From positions 682,001 to 746,000 of the forward strand of contig NZ_JBHGAP010000001.1 in assembly GCF_042610495.1 (NCBI RefSeq): DNA of 64,000 nucleotides. The letters run 5' to 3'. This document shows positions 1 through 7,694 of the stretch, piece after piece. The position numbers and the translations under genes were made by a program. Source of the stretch: RU20A sp042610495. Lineage in GTDB: Bacteria; Pseudomonadota; Alphaproteobacteria; Rhizobiales; Rhizobiaceae. How positions within the stretch are numbered: position 1 is the first letter of the stretch; the number at the start of each line of letters is the position of its first letter. Under the pieces are notes generated by a model. That model was not told where the DNA came from, did no database searches, and was given only the letters and a program-made list of their open reading frames with translations.

Positions 1-292
1 TGGTGCGGATAAAATCGTCGTTGGAAGAATTCAGGAGGCGGCCCATCTCGCGGAATTCGTTGGAGTTGCGTGTGGCAAGCTCCAGCGGCGTGATGCCTTC
101 GGCACGCGCCGTCTGCTGCATCTTCTGGCCATGCTCGTCCGTGCCGGTCAGGAAGAACACATCCCGGCCGTCGAGGCGCTGGAAACGGGCGATCGCGTCG
201 GTCGCGATCAGCTCGTAGGCATGCCCGATATGCGGCTTGCCGTTCGGGTAGGAGATGGCGGTGGTGATGTAGAAGGGCGTGGTATCGGCCAT
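1..292 (-). CDS. metG: methionyl-tRNA synthetase, N-terminal part (cut by window edge)
   Basis: Class I methionyl-tRNA synthetase, which charges tRNA-Met in the cytoplasm. Only the first 97 codons are present; the gene runs off the left edge. The protein begins MADTTPFYITTAISYPNGKP, followed by HIGHAYE, the class I HIGH signature, and FLTGTDEHGQK, the TGTDEHG motif of the MetG catalytic core. The start is the ATG directly before this conserved N-terminus. It lies about 120 bp downstream of holB on the same strand, the tmk-holB-metG order usual in rhizobia, so it may share their transcript. Identification is secure; nothing can be said about the anticodon-binding or C-terminal domains. Confidence 0.95.
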   Translation of the reverse strand, partial: MADTTPFYITTAISYPNGKPHIGHAYELIATDAIARFQRLDGRDVFFLTGTDEHGQKMQQTARAEGITPLELATRNSNEFREMGRLLNSSNDDFIRT

Positions 293-415
293 GGCGGCAA
301 CTCGTTCGCAACGTTACGATATTCTGGATGGTTGCTCTTAGCCCATCCGCCCGGCGGAAGGAACCTTCGCGGCCGCAATAAATGCGCCGCCGAAGTCCGG
401 CTCCTGCCTCTCACC

Positions 416-1450
416 CTACCCGGTCATCGCCCCGCGCATGTCGTCGAGGATCTGCAGCACCGTCTGCTTGCGGTCGAGATTGTAGCCGATGGAGATGGCG
501 ATCTTTTCGGTGAGCGACTGGGAGAGGCTGGCGAGACGGTCGGCGCGGCCGAGATCGCCGGCAAGGGCGGATGCCCTCGCCTCCGCCACGATCCGCCGGC
601 CGGCCAACTCGGTGAAGAACAGGAAGACCGTCTCGGCATCCTTTGCCGAGAGGAGATCGGCAAGCTTGTGCATCTCGCGCCGCGTGGAAGGCCCGGGCTT
701 CAGGATGGTTTCGAGCGCGGCCATGATGTCGAGGCCGCCATAATGGATGAGCTTCAAGGCTTCCGCGACGCTGCCGCCGGCAGCCGCAAGAATGCGGTCG
801 GCGCTCGCGGCCGGAAGCGTCACCTCGAGCGCGGCGAGTGCCGCGGCGAGATCGGCTTCGGCAAGCGGGCGCAGCGGCAGCGGCATGCAGCGCGAGCGGA
901 TGGTGGGCAGAAGCTTGCCCGGCGCATGCGAGACCAGCATGAAGAGGACGCGGCGCGGCGGCTCCTCGAGGATTTTCAGGACGGCATTGGCCGCGTTGCG
1001 GTTCATGTCGTCGGCGGCATCGACGATGACGACGCGCCAGTTGCCGGTGCCCGAGGTCTGGCCAAGGAACTTGCCGGCGCGGCGGATCTCGTCGACCGTG
1101 ATGGCGCTTTTCAGCCGCCCCGCCTTCTCGTCCAGCGGACGGGTGAGGTGGAGCAGATCATGCGAGGCGCCGGACGCGATCTGGCGCGTCACGGGATGAT
1201 CGGGATCGGGCGGCGTCAGCATCAGCGGCGCGCGCGCCGGATCGGGGTGGCGCAAGAGATGGTTGGCGAAGCGGAAGGCGAGCGTGGCCTTGCCGATGCC
1301 GCGCGGCCCTTCCATCAGCAGTGCATGGTGCATCTTGCCGCCCGCATAGGCTTCCGCGAGGAAGGATTCCGCTTCCCCGTGGCCGAACAGGTTCGGATTG
1401 AGCGCCGGCGAAACCGCGCCTTCGAGCAGATCGGGACTGTCTTCGCTCAT
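416..1450 (-). CDS. holB: DNA polymerase III delta' subunit
   Basis: Delta' subunit of the DnaX clamp-loader complex, which opens the sliding clamp and loads it on primed DNA. 344 residues, a normal length. An AAA+ fold is recognisable: Walker A GPRGIGKAT at residues 48-56 and the SRC motif in TIRSRCMPL near residue 188, the clamp-loader arginine-finger motif. The ATG overlaps the end of tmk by four bases (ATGA), which suggests translational coupling. metG follows about 120 bp downstream. The other clamp-loader genes are not in the window. Confidence 0.94.
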   Translation of the reverse strand: MSEDSPDLLEGAVSPALNPNLFGHGEAESFLAEAYAGGKMHHALLMEGPRGIGKATLAFRFANHLLRHPDPARAPLMLTPPDPDHPVTRQIASGASHDLLHLTRPLDEKAGRLKSAITVDEIRRAGKFLGQTSGTGNWRVVIVDAADDMNRNAANAVLKILEEPPRRVLFMLVSHAPGKLLPTIRSRCMPLPLRPLAEADLAAALAALEVTLPAASADRILAAAGGSVAEALKLIHYGGLDIMAALETILKPGPSTRREMHKLADLLSAKDAETVFLFFTELAGRRIVAEARASALAGDLGRADRLASLSQSLTEKIAISIGYNLDRKQTVLQILDDMRGAMTG

Positions 1451-2151
1451 CGGGTCTTTTCCGGTTCGCGCCGCCGACGGCCGCCGAGCGTGGGCAGGAG
1501 CGGCTCGACGATATCGAGGACGCGGGCGGCGAGCGTTTCTACCGGCAGGCCGGCATCCACGACGCGGCAGCGCAAGGGCTCGGCGGCTGCGATATCGAGA
1601 AAGGCTTCGCGGCGCTTTTCGTGCGTGTCGATCTCCTCCATCTCGAAGCGATCAAGCTGGCCGCTGACGGGCGAAGACGACTGGTCGGCGGCCGCGGGGG
1701 TGCGGGCCCGCTCCAGCCCCTCCGCCGCCGGCAAGTCGAAGATGATGGTGCAGTCCGGCACTACGCCGTTGATGGCGACGCGCTCCAGCGATTCGACGAA
1801 TGCGGGATCGAGATTGCCGGTGATGCCCTGGTAGACGCGCGAGGAATCCATGAAGCGATCACACAGAACGACCGCGCCGCGCGACAGCGCCGGGCGGATC
1901 AGCTGCTCGACATGATCGCTGCGCGCGGCGGCAAAAAGCATGGCCTCGACGCGCACGCCGAACTCCTGCGCCGCACCGGAGAGAACCACATGGCGCACCG
2001 CTTCCGCGCCGGGCGAGCCGCCGGGTTCGCGCGTCGTGACCACGTCGTGGCCGCGGGCGCGCAGCGTCTCGGCAAGGCGGCGAAGCTGCGTGGACTTCCC
2101 CGCCCCTTCCCCGCCCTCGAACGTGACGAACAAACCCGATCCGTGACCCAC
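1447..2151 (-). CDS. tmk: thymidylate kinase
   Basis: Phosphorylates dTMP to dTDP in dTTP synthesis. The P-loop GGEGAGKST lies near the N-terminus, the thymidine-site DR motif is in CDRFMDSS, and an Arg-rich LID segment follows. An upstream ATG in the same frame would add 15 residues, but a GTG 45 bp further in is preferred because it directly precedes the conserved GLFVTFEGGEG start and has a GGAGAG ribosome-binding site 5-7 bases upstream; this gives 234 residues. The stop overlaps the holB start by 4 bp. About 140 bp separate it from tgt upstream, so it could have its own promoter or be read from the tgt transcript. Confidence 0.93.
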   Translation of the reverse strand: MGHGSGLFVTFEGGEGAGKSTQLRRLAETLRARGHDVVTTREPGGSPGAEAVRHVVLSGAAQEFGVRVEAMLFAAARSDHVEQLIRPALSRGAVVLCDRFMDSSRVYQGITGNLDPAFVESLERVAINGVVPDCTIIFDLPAAEGLERARTPAAADQSSSPVSGQLDRFEMEEIDTHEKRREAFLDIAAAEPLRCRVVDAGLPVETLAARVLDIVEPLLPTLGGRRRREPEKTR

Positions 2152-2292
2152 TTCGCCTCTCCGACGCACGCTCTTCAAAAAGGTCTTCCTCCCCAAGGGA
2201 AACCGGCCTGCGCCGCTGACTCGCTGCCCCGCCGCCGAGCATAACCCGGCTGCGGTGCAGGGTGCATCTTTTCCTTTGGAGAATTTCGATCC

Positions 2293-3423
2293 TCAGACGG
2301 GATCGATATCGCCCTTCGCCCAGGCTTCCTGCGTTTCGGCCATGAAATCGGCAAAACGGCCTTGTTCGATCGCGGTGCGGATGCCCTGCATGAGGTCCTG
2401 ATAGTAGGCCAGGTTGTTCCAGGTCAGCAGCATGCCGCCCAGCGCCTCGTTGGCGCGGACCAGATGATGCAGATAGGCGCGGGAATAGTCGCGCGCCGCC
2501 GGGCAGCTGCTCTCCTCGTCCAGCGGACGCATATCCTCGGCATGGCGGGCATTGCGGATGTTGACGCGGCCGCGGCGGGTAAACGCCAGGCCATGCCGGC
2601 CGGAACGCGTCGGCATCACGCAGTCGAACATGTCGATGCCGCGCGCCACGGATTTCAGGAGATCATCCGGCGTGCCGACACCCATCAGGTAACGCGGCTT
2701 GTGGGTGGGCAGATGCGGCAGCGTGGTCGAGATCATGTCGAGCATGACATGCTGCGGCTCGCCGACCGCCAGACCGCCGATCGCGTAGCCCTTGAGGTCG
2801 AGCGCCGACAGCGCCTCGGCCGACTTGACGCGCAGCGCCGGGATATCGCCGCCCTGCACGATGCCGAACATGGCCTTGCCGGGCTGGTTGCCGAAGGCGA
2901 CCTTGCAGCGCTCGGCCCAGCGCACCGACATTTCCATGGCGCGCTCGATTTCCTTCGGCTCCGCCGGCAACGCCACGCACTCGTCGAGCTGCATCTGGAT
3001 ATCACTGTCGAGCAGGCCCTGGATCTCGATGGAGCGCTCCGGCGACATGTGGTGCAACGCGCCGTCCACATGGCTCTTGAAGGTGACGCCCTGCTCATCG
3101 AGTTTGCGCAGACCGGACAGCGACATGACCTGGAAGCCGCCGCTATCGGTCAGGATCGGATAGGGCCAGCGGATCAGCTCGTGCAGGCCGCCGAGCCGCG
3201 CCACGCGCTCCGGACCGGGCCTGAGCATCAGGTGGTAGGTATTGCCGAGGATGACATCGGCGCCGAGATCACGCACCTGATCGAGATACATGGCTTTCAC
3301 CGTGCCGACCGTGCCGACCGGCATGAAGGCCGGCGTGCGGATCGTGCCGCGCGGCATGGTGATCTCGCCGCGGCGCGCCGCGCCATCGGTGGCGAGAAGG
3401 TTGAACTGGAAGGTCTCGGTCAT
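2293..3423 (-). CDS. tgt: tRNA-guanine transglycosylase (zinc-site variant)
   Basis: Exchanges guanine 34 for preQ1 in GUN-anticodon tRNAs, the step before QueA. 376 residues. The general acid Asp93 (LTDSGGFQV), substrate-binding Asp147 (MQLDECV) and the nucleophile Asp267 (MFDCVMPTRSGRHG) are present. The C-terminal zinc site is unusual: where E. coli-type enzymes read C-x-C-x2-C and a later TxHNL, this protein reads ESSCPAARDYSRAYLHH (305-320) and TWNNL (334-338). Three of the four ligands are therefore Ser305, Ala310 and Asn336, and only Cys307 remains. The substitutions are confirmed at codon level. The start directly abuts the queA stop, so the two queuosine genes are co-transcribed. I recall a similar CPAARDYS stretch in other rhizobial Tgt proteins but cannot check it. 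Confidence 0.95.
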   Translation of the reverse strand: MTETFQFNLLATDGAARRGEITMPRGTIRTPAFMPVGTVGTVKAMYLDQVRDLGADVILGNTYHLMLRPGPERVARLGGLHELIRWPYPILTDSGGFQVMSLSGLRKLDEQGVTFKSHVDGALHHMSPERSIEIQGLLDSDIQMQLDECVALPAEPKEIERAMEMSVRWAERCKVAFGNQPGKAMFGIVQGGDIPALRVKSAEALSALDLKGYAIGGLAVGEPQHVMLDMISTTLPHLPTHKPRYLMGVGTPDDLLKSVARGIDMFDCVMPTRSGRHGLAFTRRGRVNIRNARHAEDMRPLDEESSCPAARDYSRAYLHHLVRANEALGGMLLTWNNLAYYQDLMQGIRTAIEQGRFADFMAETQEAWAKGDIDPV

Positions 3424-4509
3424 TCAGGTCTTCCGGAAAAGCAGGCTGGAATCGCCGTAGGAATAGAAGCGGTAGCCGGTCTCGATCGCATGGGCATAGG
3501 CACCGCGCATCGTCTCAAGACCCGAGAAGGCGGAGACGAGCATGAAGAGCGTCGATTTCGGCAGGTGGAAATTGGTCATCAGAATATCGGCCGTGCGGAA
3601 ACGGTAGCCCGGCGTGATGAAGATGCCGGTCGCACCCGACCAGGGCATGATCGTGCCATCCTCGGCCGCGGCACTTTCAAGCAGGCGCAGCGAAGTGGTG
3701 CCGACAGAAACGATGCGCCCGCCGCGCGCCTTGACGGCATTCAGCGCCGCCGCCGTTTCGGGCGAAACATAGCCGATCTCCTCATGCATGCGATGATCGT
3801 CGGTGTCGTCGGCCTTGACCGGCAGGAAGGTGCCGGCGCCGACATGCAGCGTCACGAAATGCCGCTCGACACCGCGCGCCGCCAGCTGCTCGAAAAGATC
3901 GGGCGTGAAATGCAGGCCGGCGGTGGGCGCCGCGACGGCGCCCTCCTCGCGGGCATAGATCGTCTGGTAGTCGCGCCGGTCCTCCGCATCCTCCGGGCGC
4001 TTGGAGGCGATGTAGGGCGGCAGCGGGATATGGCCGACGGTGGCGATCGCCTCGTCGAGTGCAGGGCCGGAGAGGTCGAAGGCCAGCGTCACCTCGCCCC
4101 CCTCGCCCTTTGCCGTCACGGTCGCATCGAGCTGGCCGGCAAGGCAGGTGCTGTCCTGCCCGCCGCCGAAGCGGATGCGGTCGCCGGTCTTGATGCGCTT
4201 GCCGGGCTTGGCAAAGGCCTTCCAGGCATTGGCCGCGATGCGCATGTGCAGCGTCGCAGACACCGGCTGTTCGCCGGCTCCGTCCCGAAGACGGAAGCCT
4301 TCGAGCTGGGCGGGAATGACGCGGGTGTCGTTGAAGACCAGCGCATCGCCAGGCTGCAGCAGATCCGGCAAGTTGCCGACGGTAAAATCGGCGAGCGTCG
4401 GCGCGGCATCGGGGCGCACGACGAGGAGACGAGCGCTCTCACGCGGATTGGCGGGACGCAACGCGATGCGCTCTTCCGGCAGATCGAAATCGAAGAGGTC
4501 GACGCGCAT
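3424..4509 (-). CDS. queA: S-adenosylmethionine:tRNA ribosyltransferase-isomerase
   Basis: Transfers and isomerises the ribosyl group of SAM onto preQ1-tRNA to make epoxyqueuosine. 361 residues, normal for QueA. It starts MRVDLFDFDLPEERIALRPA and carries the family blocks VFNDTRVIPAQL, TAGLHFTPDLF, HVGAGTFLPV and TNFHLPKSTLFMLVSAF near the C-terminus. The ATG overlaps the stop of the upstream DMT transporter by one base (TGATG), and its own stop touches the tgt ATG. A longer reading frame upstream has no family homology and runs antiparallel-like through the DMT gene region, so the short start was chosen. Confidence 0.96.
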   Translation of the reverse strand: MRVDLFDFDLPEERIALRPANPRESARLLVVRPDAAPTLADFTVGNLPDLLQPGDALVFNDTRVIPAQLEGFRLRDGAGEQPVSATLHMRIAANAWKAFAKPGKRIKTGDRIRFGGGQDSTCLAGQLDATVTAKGEGGEVTLAFDLSGPALDEAIATVGHIPLPPYIASKRPEDAEDRRDYQTIYAREEGAVAAPTAGLHFTPDLFEQLAARGVERHFVTLHVGAGTFLPVKADDTDDHRMHEEIGYVSPETAAALNAVKARGGRIVSVGTTSLRLLESAAAEDGTIMPWSGATGIFITPGYRFRTADILMTNFHLPKSTLFMLVSAFSGLETMRGAYAHAIETGYRFYSYGDSSLLFRKT

Positions 4510-4958
4510 CAGGTCACCCGGATCAGGACGGCGCCGGCAATCAAGAGCAGCGCGCCGGCGATGCGGCCAAGGCTGATTTCGCGCACGGCTATTCCAAGCA
4601 GGCCGATGCGATCGACGATGATGCCGGCGATCAGCTGGCCGGTGACGGCAAAGGCCATGACGGCGGCGGCGCCGATGCGGGGCGTCAGCAGGATCGCAGT
4701 CGTCACATAGACCGTACCGAGCAGGCCGCCGGCAACGAACAGCCAGGGCTGCGGCACGGAGAAGGCCGGCCAGCGCCCCTCGACCTGCGCGGAGACGGCG
4801 GTCGCGATGCCGAGCGCGATCGCGCCGGCCAGAAACGAGACGCAGGCGGCCGCAAACGGCATGCCGAGACCGCGGGCAAGGGCCGCGTTGACGGGGGCCT
4901 GGATGGTGATGCAGGCACCGGCGATGATGGCGAGAAGCGCCGAAAAGAAGACGGCCAT
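4509..4958 (-). CDS. DMT-superfamily small membrane transporter (DUF606/YdcZ type)
   Basis: Integral membrane protein of 149 residues with about five hydrophobic helices, e.g. MAVFFSALLAIIAGACI at the start and IAGALLLIAGAVLIRVT at the end. Size, PVNAALARGLG near residue 22 and the GQLIAGIIVDRIGL block match the single-domain DUF606 (YdcZ) branch of the drug/metabolite transporter superfamily. No substrate can be given. Upstream in-frame starts exist but add a charged, Arg-rich tail; the ATG chosen starts the first helix. It sits between ppiB and queA in the same direction and overlaps queA by one base, so it is co-expressed with queuosine genes without an obvious functional link. Confidence 0.8.
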   Translation of the reverse strand: MAVFFSALLAIIAGACITIQAPVNAALARGLGMPFAAACVSFLAGAIALGIATAVSAQVEGRWPAFSVPQPWLFVAGGLLGTVYVTTAILLTPRIGAAAVMAFAVTGQLIAGIIVDRIGLLGIAVREISLGRIAGALLLIAGAVLIRVT

Positions 4959-5079
4959 CGTCCAATCCTTCGGGAAACGGCGAACGCCGCGCCCCCAAGG
5001 GTCGACATCCGATCCTGTCAGGACTGGATATCGAACCCGCGAGGGACGCGGCGCCGCTCTGAAACGTAGGCGTCGTCTA

Positions 5080-5595
5080 TCAGGCCGCGAGGTCGGCGGC
5101 AACCTTCATGGAGACGATGGTGTCGGGATCCTTGACGGGTTCGCCGCGCTTGATCTTGTCGATCACTTCCATGCCCTCGATGACCTGGCCCCAGACGGAA
5201 TACTGCTTGTTAAGCCAGGGCGCATCCGTGAAGCAGATGAAGAACTGCGAGTTGGCCGAGTTCGGGTTCTGCGAGCGGGCCATGGAGCAGGTGCCGCGAA
5301 TGTGCGGCGTTGCGGAGAATTCGGCCTTGAGGTCCGGCTTATCCGAACCGCCCATGCCGGCACGCGACGGATTGAAGGCAGCGCCCCCCGTCTTGCCGTA
5401 CTGCACGTCGCCCGTCTGGGCCATGAAGTCCTCGATGACGCGGTGGAAAACCACGCCGTCATAGGCGCCTTCGCGCGACAGTTCCTTGATGCGGCCCACG
5501 TGACCGGGTGCGAGGTCGGGGAACAGCTGAATGACCACCTGGCCCTTCGTCGTTTCCATGATGATGGTGTTTTCCGGATCCTTGATCTCGGCCAT
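5080..5595 (-). CDS. ppiB: cytoplasmic cyclophilin-type peptidyl-prolyl isomerase
   Basis: Cis-trans isomerisation of X-Pro bonds in the cytoplasm. 171 residues with no signal peptide. Cyclophilin landmarks are clear: VVFHRVIEDFMAQTGD (catalytic Arg and Phe region), GSDKPDLKAEF, GTCSMARSQNPNSANSQFFI and WLNKQYSVWGQVIEGM. It lies 128 bp downstream of a second, secreted cyclophilin in the same direction, a pairing common in rhizobia. The gap to the next gene downstream is 121 bp. Confidence 0.94.
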   Translation of the reverse strand: MAEIKDPENTIIMETTKGQVVIQLFPDLAPGHVGRIKELSREGAYDGVVFHRVIEDFMAQTGDVQYGKTGGAAFNPSRAGMGGSDKPDLKAEFSATPHIRGTCSMARSQNPNSANSQFFICFTDAPWLNKQYSVWGQVIEGMEVIDKIKRGEPVKDPDTIVSMKVAADLAA

Positions 5596-5723
5596 GGCCT
5601 GTCTCCTTCTATAGTCTCTGAGATGTGCTCGGAGGTTGGCGGGCGAGGAAACCTCGCCCGGATGGACCGCAGTCTCCGTTCCTGTCCCCGGAACGGTGCG
5701 GCCTTGCGAAATGGTCTCGGCGC

Positions 5724-6287
5724 TTAGCGGCCGACGGTGACCTTCACCATGCGGTCGGGATCGGTGACTTCGCCGTTGCCGCCGTCGCCGCGCTTGATCT
5801 TGTCGACATTTTCCATGCCTTCGACGACCTTGCCGACCACCGTGTACTGGCCATTCAGGAAATCGCCGGGCGCGAACATGATGAAGAACTGCGAGTTGGC
5901 CGAGTTCGGATCCTGCGACCGGGCCATGCCGACCGTGCCGCGCTCGAAGGGTACGTCGGAGAATTCGGCCGGAAGATCCGGACGCGAGGAACCGCCCGTA
6001 CCGGCAGAACCGGCGTCGTAATTGGTGCCGATCTTGCCATGCGCAACGTCGCCGGTCTGGGCCATGAAGCCATCGATGACGCGGTGGAAGGCGACATTGT
6101 CATACTCGCCGGCAGCAGCCAGCGCCTTGATCTGCGCGACATGCTTCGGCGCGATATCCGGACGAAGCTCGATGACAACAGGGCCGTCCTTCAGCTGGAT
6201 CGTCAGATACTCCTTGGCCTGCGCATAGGCCGAACCGGCCAGGCAGGCGACAGCGACGAAAGCAACGGCGGCACGTTTGAAGAACAT
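5724..6287 (-). CDS. ppiA: periplasmic cyclophilin-type peptidyl-prolyl isomerase
   Basis: Secreted paralogue of the neighbouring ppiB, expected to act on protein folding in the periplasm. 187 residues: a Sec signal peptide MFFKRAAVAFVAVACLAGSAYAQ with an AYA|Q cleavage site, then the cyclophilin domain with VAFHRVIDGFMAQTGD, GTVGMARSQDPNSANSQFFI and FLNGQYTVVGKVVEGM. It follows coaD by 27 bp on the same strand, so it is probably read from a coaD promoter. Confidence 0.93.
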   Translation of the reverse strand: MFFKRAAVAFVAVACLAGSAYAQAKEYLTIQLKDGPVVIELRPDIAPKHVAQIKALAAAGEYDNVAFHRVIDGFMAQTGDVAHGKIGTNYDAGSAGTGGSSRPDLPAEFSDVPFERGTVGMARSQDPNSANSQFFIMFAPGDFLNGQYTVVGKVVEGMENVDKIKRGDGGNGEVTDPDRMVKVTVGR

Positions 6288-6314
6288 GAAAACGATCTCC
6301 GGATCTGGGCGCTT

Positions 6315-6803
6315 TTAGCGCCGGTAATGGTTGATGAGCGCCTCGTGGACGACGGGTGGCACGAAGGTGCTGACGTCGCCGCCCATGGCCGCGATCTGGC
6401 GGACCAATGTGGCGGTAATGGGCCTGACGGCGGTGCCGGCCGGCAGGAACACCGTCTGGATATCGGGCGCCATGGCCCGGTTCATGCCCGCCATCTGCAT
6501 CTCGTAGTCAAGGTCCGTGCCATCGCGCAGGCCCCGGATGAGGAGTGTCGCGCCATGGTCGCGCGCCGCATCGACCGCCAGCCTGTCGAAGGCGACCACG
6601 GTGACGGCGGAGATATCGGTGACGGCAGAAAGAGCCTGGCGGATCAGCGCGGCGCGGGCCTCGAAGGAGAAGAGCGGCGTCTTGCCGGGATGAACGCCAA
6701 TCCCGACGACGAGGCGGCTGGCGATCGCCAGCGCCTGCTGCAGCACGTCGAGATGGCCGTTCGTCATCGGATCGAAGGAGCCGGGATAGAAGGCTGTCGT
6801 CAT
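6315..6803 (-). CDS. coaD: phosphopantetheine adenylyltransferase
   Basis: Adenylates 4'-phosphopantetheine, the penultimate step of coenzyme A synthesis. 162 residues, the usual size. It shows YPGSFDPMTNGHLDVL (the (H/T)xGH nucleotidyl-transfer motif), RGLRDGTDLDYEMQM and RPITATLVRQIA, the counterpart of ISSTxVR. The ATG chosen has a CAGGAGAG ribosome-binding site about 9 bases upstream; a longer in-frame start adds an unconserved basic tail. It appears to be the first gene of the leftward run coaD-ppiA-ppiB-DMT-queA-tgt. Confidence 0.95.
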   Translation of the reverse strand: MTTAFYPGSFDPMTNGHLDVLQQALAIASRLVVGIGVHPGKTPLFSFEARAALIRQALSAVTDISAVTVVAFDRLAVDAARDHGATLLIRGLRDGTDLDYEMQMAGMNRAMAPDIQTVFLPAGTAVRPITATLVRQIAAMGGDVSTFVPPVVHEALINHYRR

Positions 6804-7005
6804 TCCCGTCCGCTCTCCTGTCCCGCGTTTCGGATGGCAGCCTTTTGTCACGGACGGGCGCGCGCCGCAAGTCGAGGCCGCCACCTGCGACAGCCTTTCC
6901 CGGCTTGTTCCCCGCGAAACAGCCTGGCTCTCACCTGAATGTCATATGAAGAGCCAGTTCACGCCGGCGTCACATCAGGTTTGCTAGCGTTTCACAAGAA
7001 GAGTT

Positions 7006-7031
7006 GGAACTATTTCTCGATCTCGCCCGTT
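7006..7031 (+). promoter_or_regulatory. EcfG (RpoE2/SigT)-type general stress promoter
   Basis: GGAAC at 7006-7010, 17 bases, then CGTT at 7028-7031, matching the alphaproteobacterial general-stress ECF sigma consensus GGAAC-N16/17-CGTT. Transcription would start near 7038, about 20 bases before the first of two small genes. I looked for further GGAAC...CGTT pairs between genes in the window and found none with correct spacing. Prediction from sequence only. Confidence 0.65.
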
Positions 7032-7058
7032 AATGGCACGAAAGAAAGGATGACGACC

Positions 7059-7175
7059 ATGCTGATAGCGCTTCTTTCGATGGGAATGTTCTTTGCCATG
7101 CTGTTCGCCACCTTGCGCGCGCTGAAGGCGGAGGGCGAAAACGAAATGTCTCACCGGTTGCTGTCCGACCGCTGA
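7059..7175 (+). CDS. small membrane protein, 38 residues
   Basis: Not recognised. A hydrophobic helix MLIALLSMGMFFAMLFATLRAL is followed by a charged tail KAEGENEMSHRLLSDR, so it is a likely single-pass inner-membrane miniprotein. The ATG at 7059 has AAGGA 8-9 bases upstream; an in-frame ATG nine bases earlier overlaps that site and is less likely. It is the first gene after the EcfG-type promoter and is followed 16 bp later by a second small membrane-protein gene. Coding status is inferred from the ribosome-binding site, the promoter and the amphipathic layout. Confidence 0.6.
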   Translation: MLIALLSMGMFFAMLFATLRALKAEGENEMSHRLLSDR

Positions 7176-7191
7176 CACCAGGAGAACACCG

Positions 7192-7332
7192 ATGGCTGCA
7201 GCAATGATGCTTGCGTCAGCAGTGATTAGTATCGTGTTCCTGTTCGACTTTACCCGTACGCTCGCCGAACTCCACCGCGAACGCCAGGCGCTCATTCGTG
7301 AACGCCAGAGCACCAAGGGTTTCAGCGTTTGA
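7192..7332 (+). CDS. small membrane protein, 46 residues
   Basis: Not recognised. MAAAMMLASAVISIVFLFDF forms one hydrophobic segment, followed by a basic, possibly helical cytoplasmic tail rich in Arg, Glu and Gln (TLAELHRERQALIRERQ). The start has AGGAG 8 bases upstream. It lies 16 bp after the 38-residue gene, so the two probably form one transcript, ending at the hairpin at 7489-7523. A partner or regulator role at the membrane is possible but unproven. Confidence 0.6.
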   Translation: MAAAMMLASAVISIVFLFDFTRTLAELHRERQALIRERQSTKGFSV

Positions 7333-7488
7333 ACCTGTTTCTATCGGTGAGGACCTAAAGTAGCCCCAATTGGGGCGAAGGTTCCTCCCCGACATCGTGA
7401 GTTTACTGAAAGCCGAAGCTTCTCACACCTCCTCCAGTCGGAAGCTTCACCCGGAGACGCCACCGCCAAGGCTTCCCGGGCAAAATGG

Positions 7489-7523
7489 AAAGCCGGACGG
7501 TTCCCTGCCCGTCCGGCTTTTTC
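7489..7523 (+). terminator. rho-independent terminator
   Basis: Perfect stem AGCCGGACGG / CCGTCCGGCT with an 8-base loop followed by TTTTT on the + strand. It probably ends the small-protein transcript. On the other strand the hairpin is followed by a weaker T-rich stretch and could also serve gyrA. Confidence 0.8.
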
Positions 7524-7590
7524 TTTGCGCGGTGTCCACGCTTTTCGCTCCGTGTCCACACGCTCGCGGTATTCGCAGCGTTCCACCACC

Positions 7591-7622
7591 GCGTCATCCT
7601 CGGATCGAGCCCTAGATGACGC
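7591..7622. repeat. degenerate palindromic repeat downstream of gyrA
   Basis: Arms GCGTCATC and GATGACGC enclose CTCGGATCGAGCCCTA. The outer arms and order resemble the CGTCATCCTCGGG...CCCGAGGATGACG family found elsewhere in the window, with several changes in the core. It could act as the gyrA 3' hairpin. Confidence 0.4.
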
Positions 7623-7694
7623 TGGGAACGCAGTACGGCCTGGGGCGAGATCAGAGGCCTTGGTCGACGACCAACGCCCCCTCACCCGCCGACA

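Larger units (their letters stand above)
7333..7694. other. intergenic region between small-protein unit and gyrA
   Basis: Convergent spacer with no convincing gene. It holds a perfect 14-bp palindrome (GCCCCAATTGGGGC, 7363-7376), a rho-independent terminator (7489-7523) and an imperfect hairpin with GCGTCATC/GATGACGC arms (7591-7622) that looks like a decayed copy of the CCTCGGG-type palindromic repeat. Open frames here have no ribosome-binding site or plausible protein features. Confidence 0.6.

Noticed and set aside
131..4710. Long open frames on the + strand opposite tmk, holB, tgt and queA
   Set aside because: They are antisense to confidently assigned genes. High GC at third codon positions leaves stop-free frames on the opposite strand; their translations are Arg/Gly/His-rich with no domain.
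7341..7685. Possible gene on the minus strand downstream of gyrA
   Set aside because: Runs through the terminator hairpin, Arg/Ser-rich composition, no ribosome-binding site.
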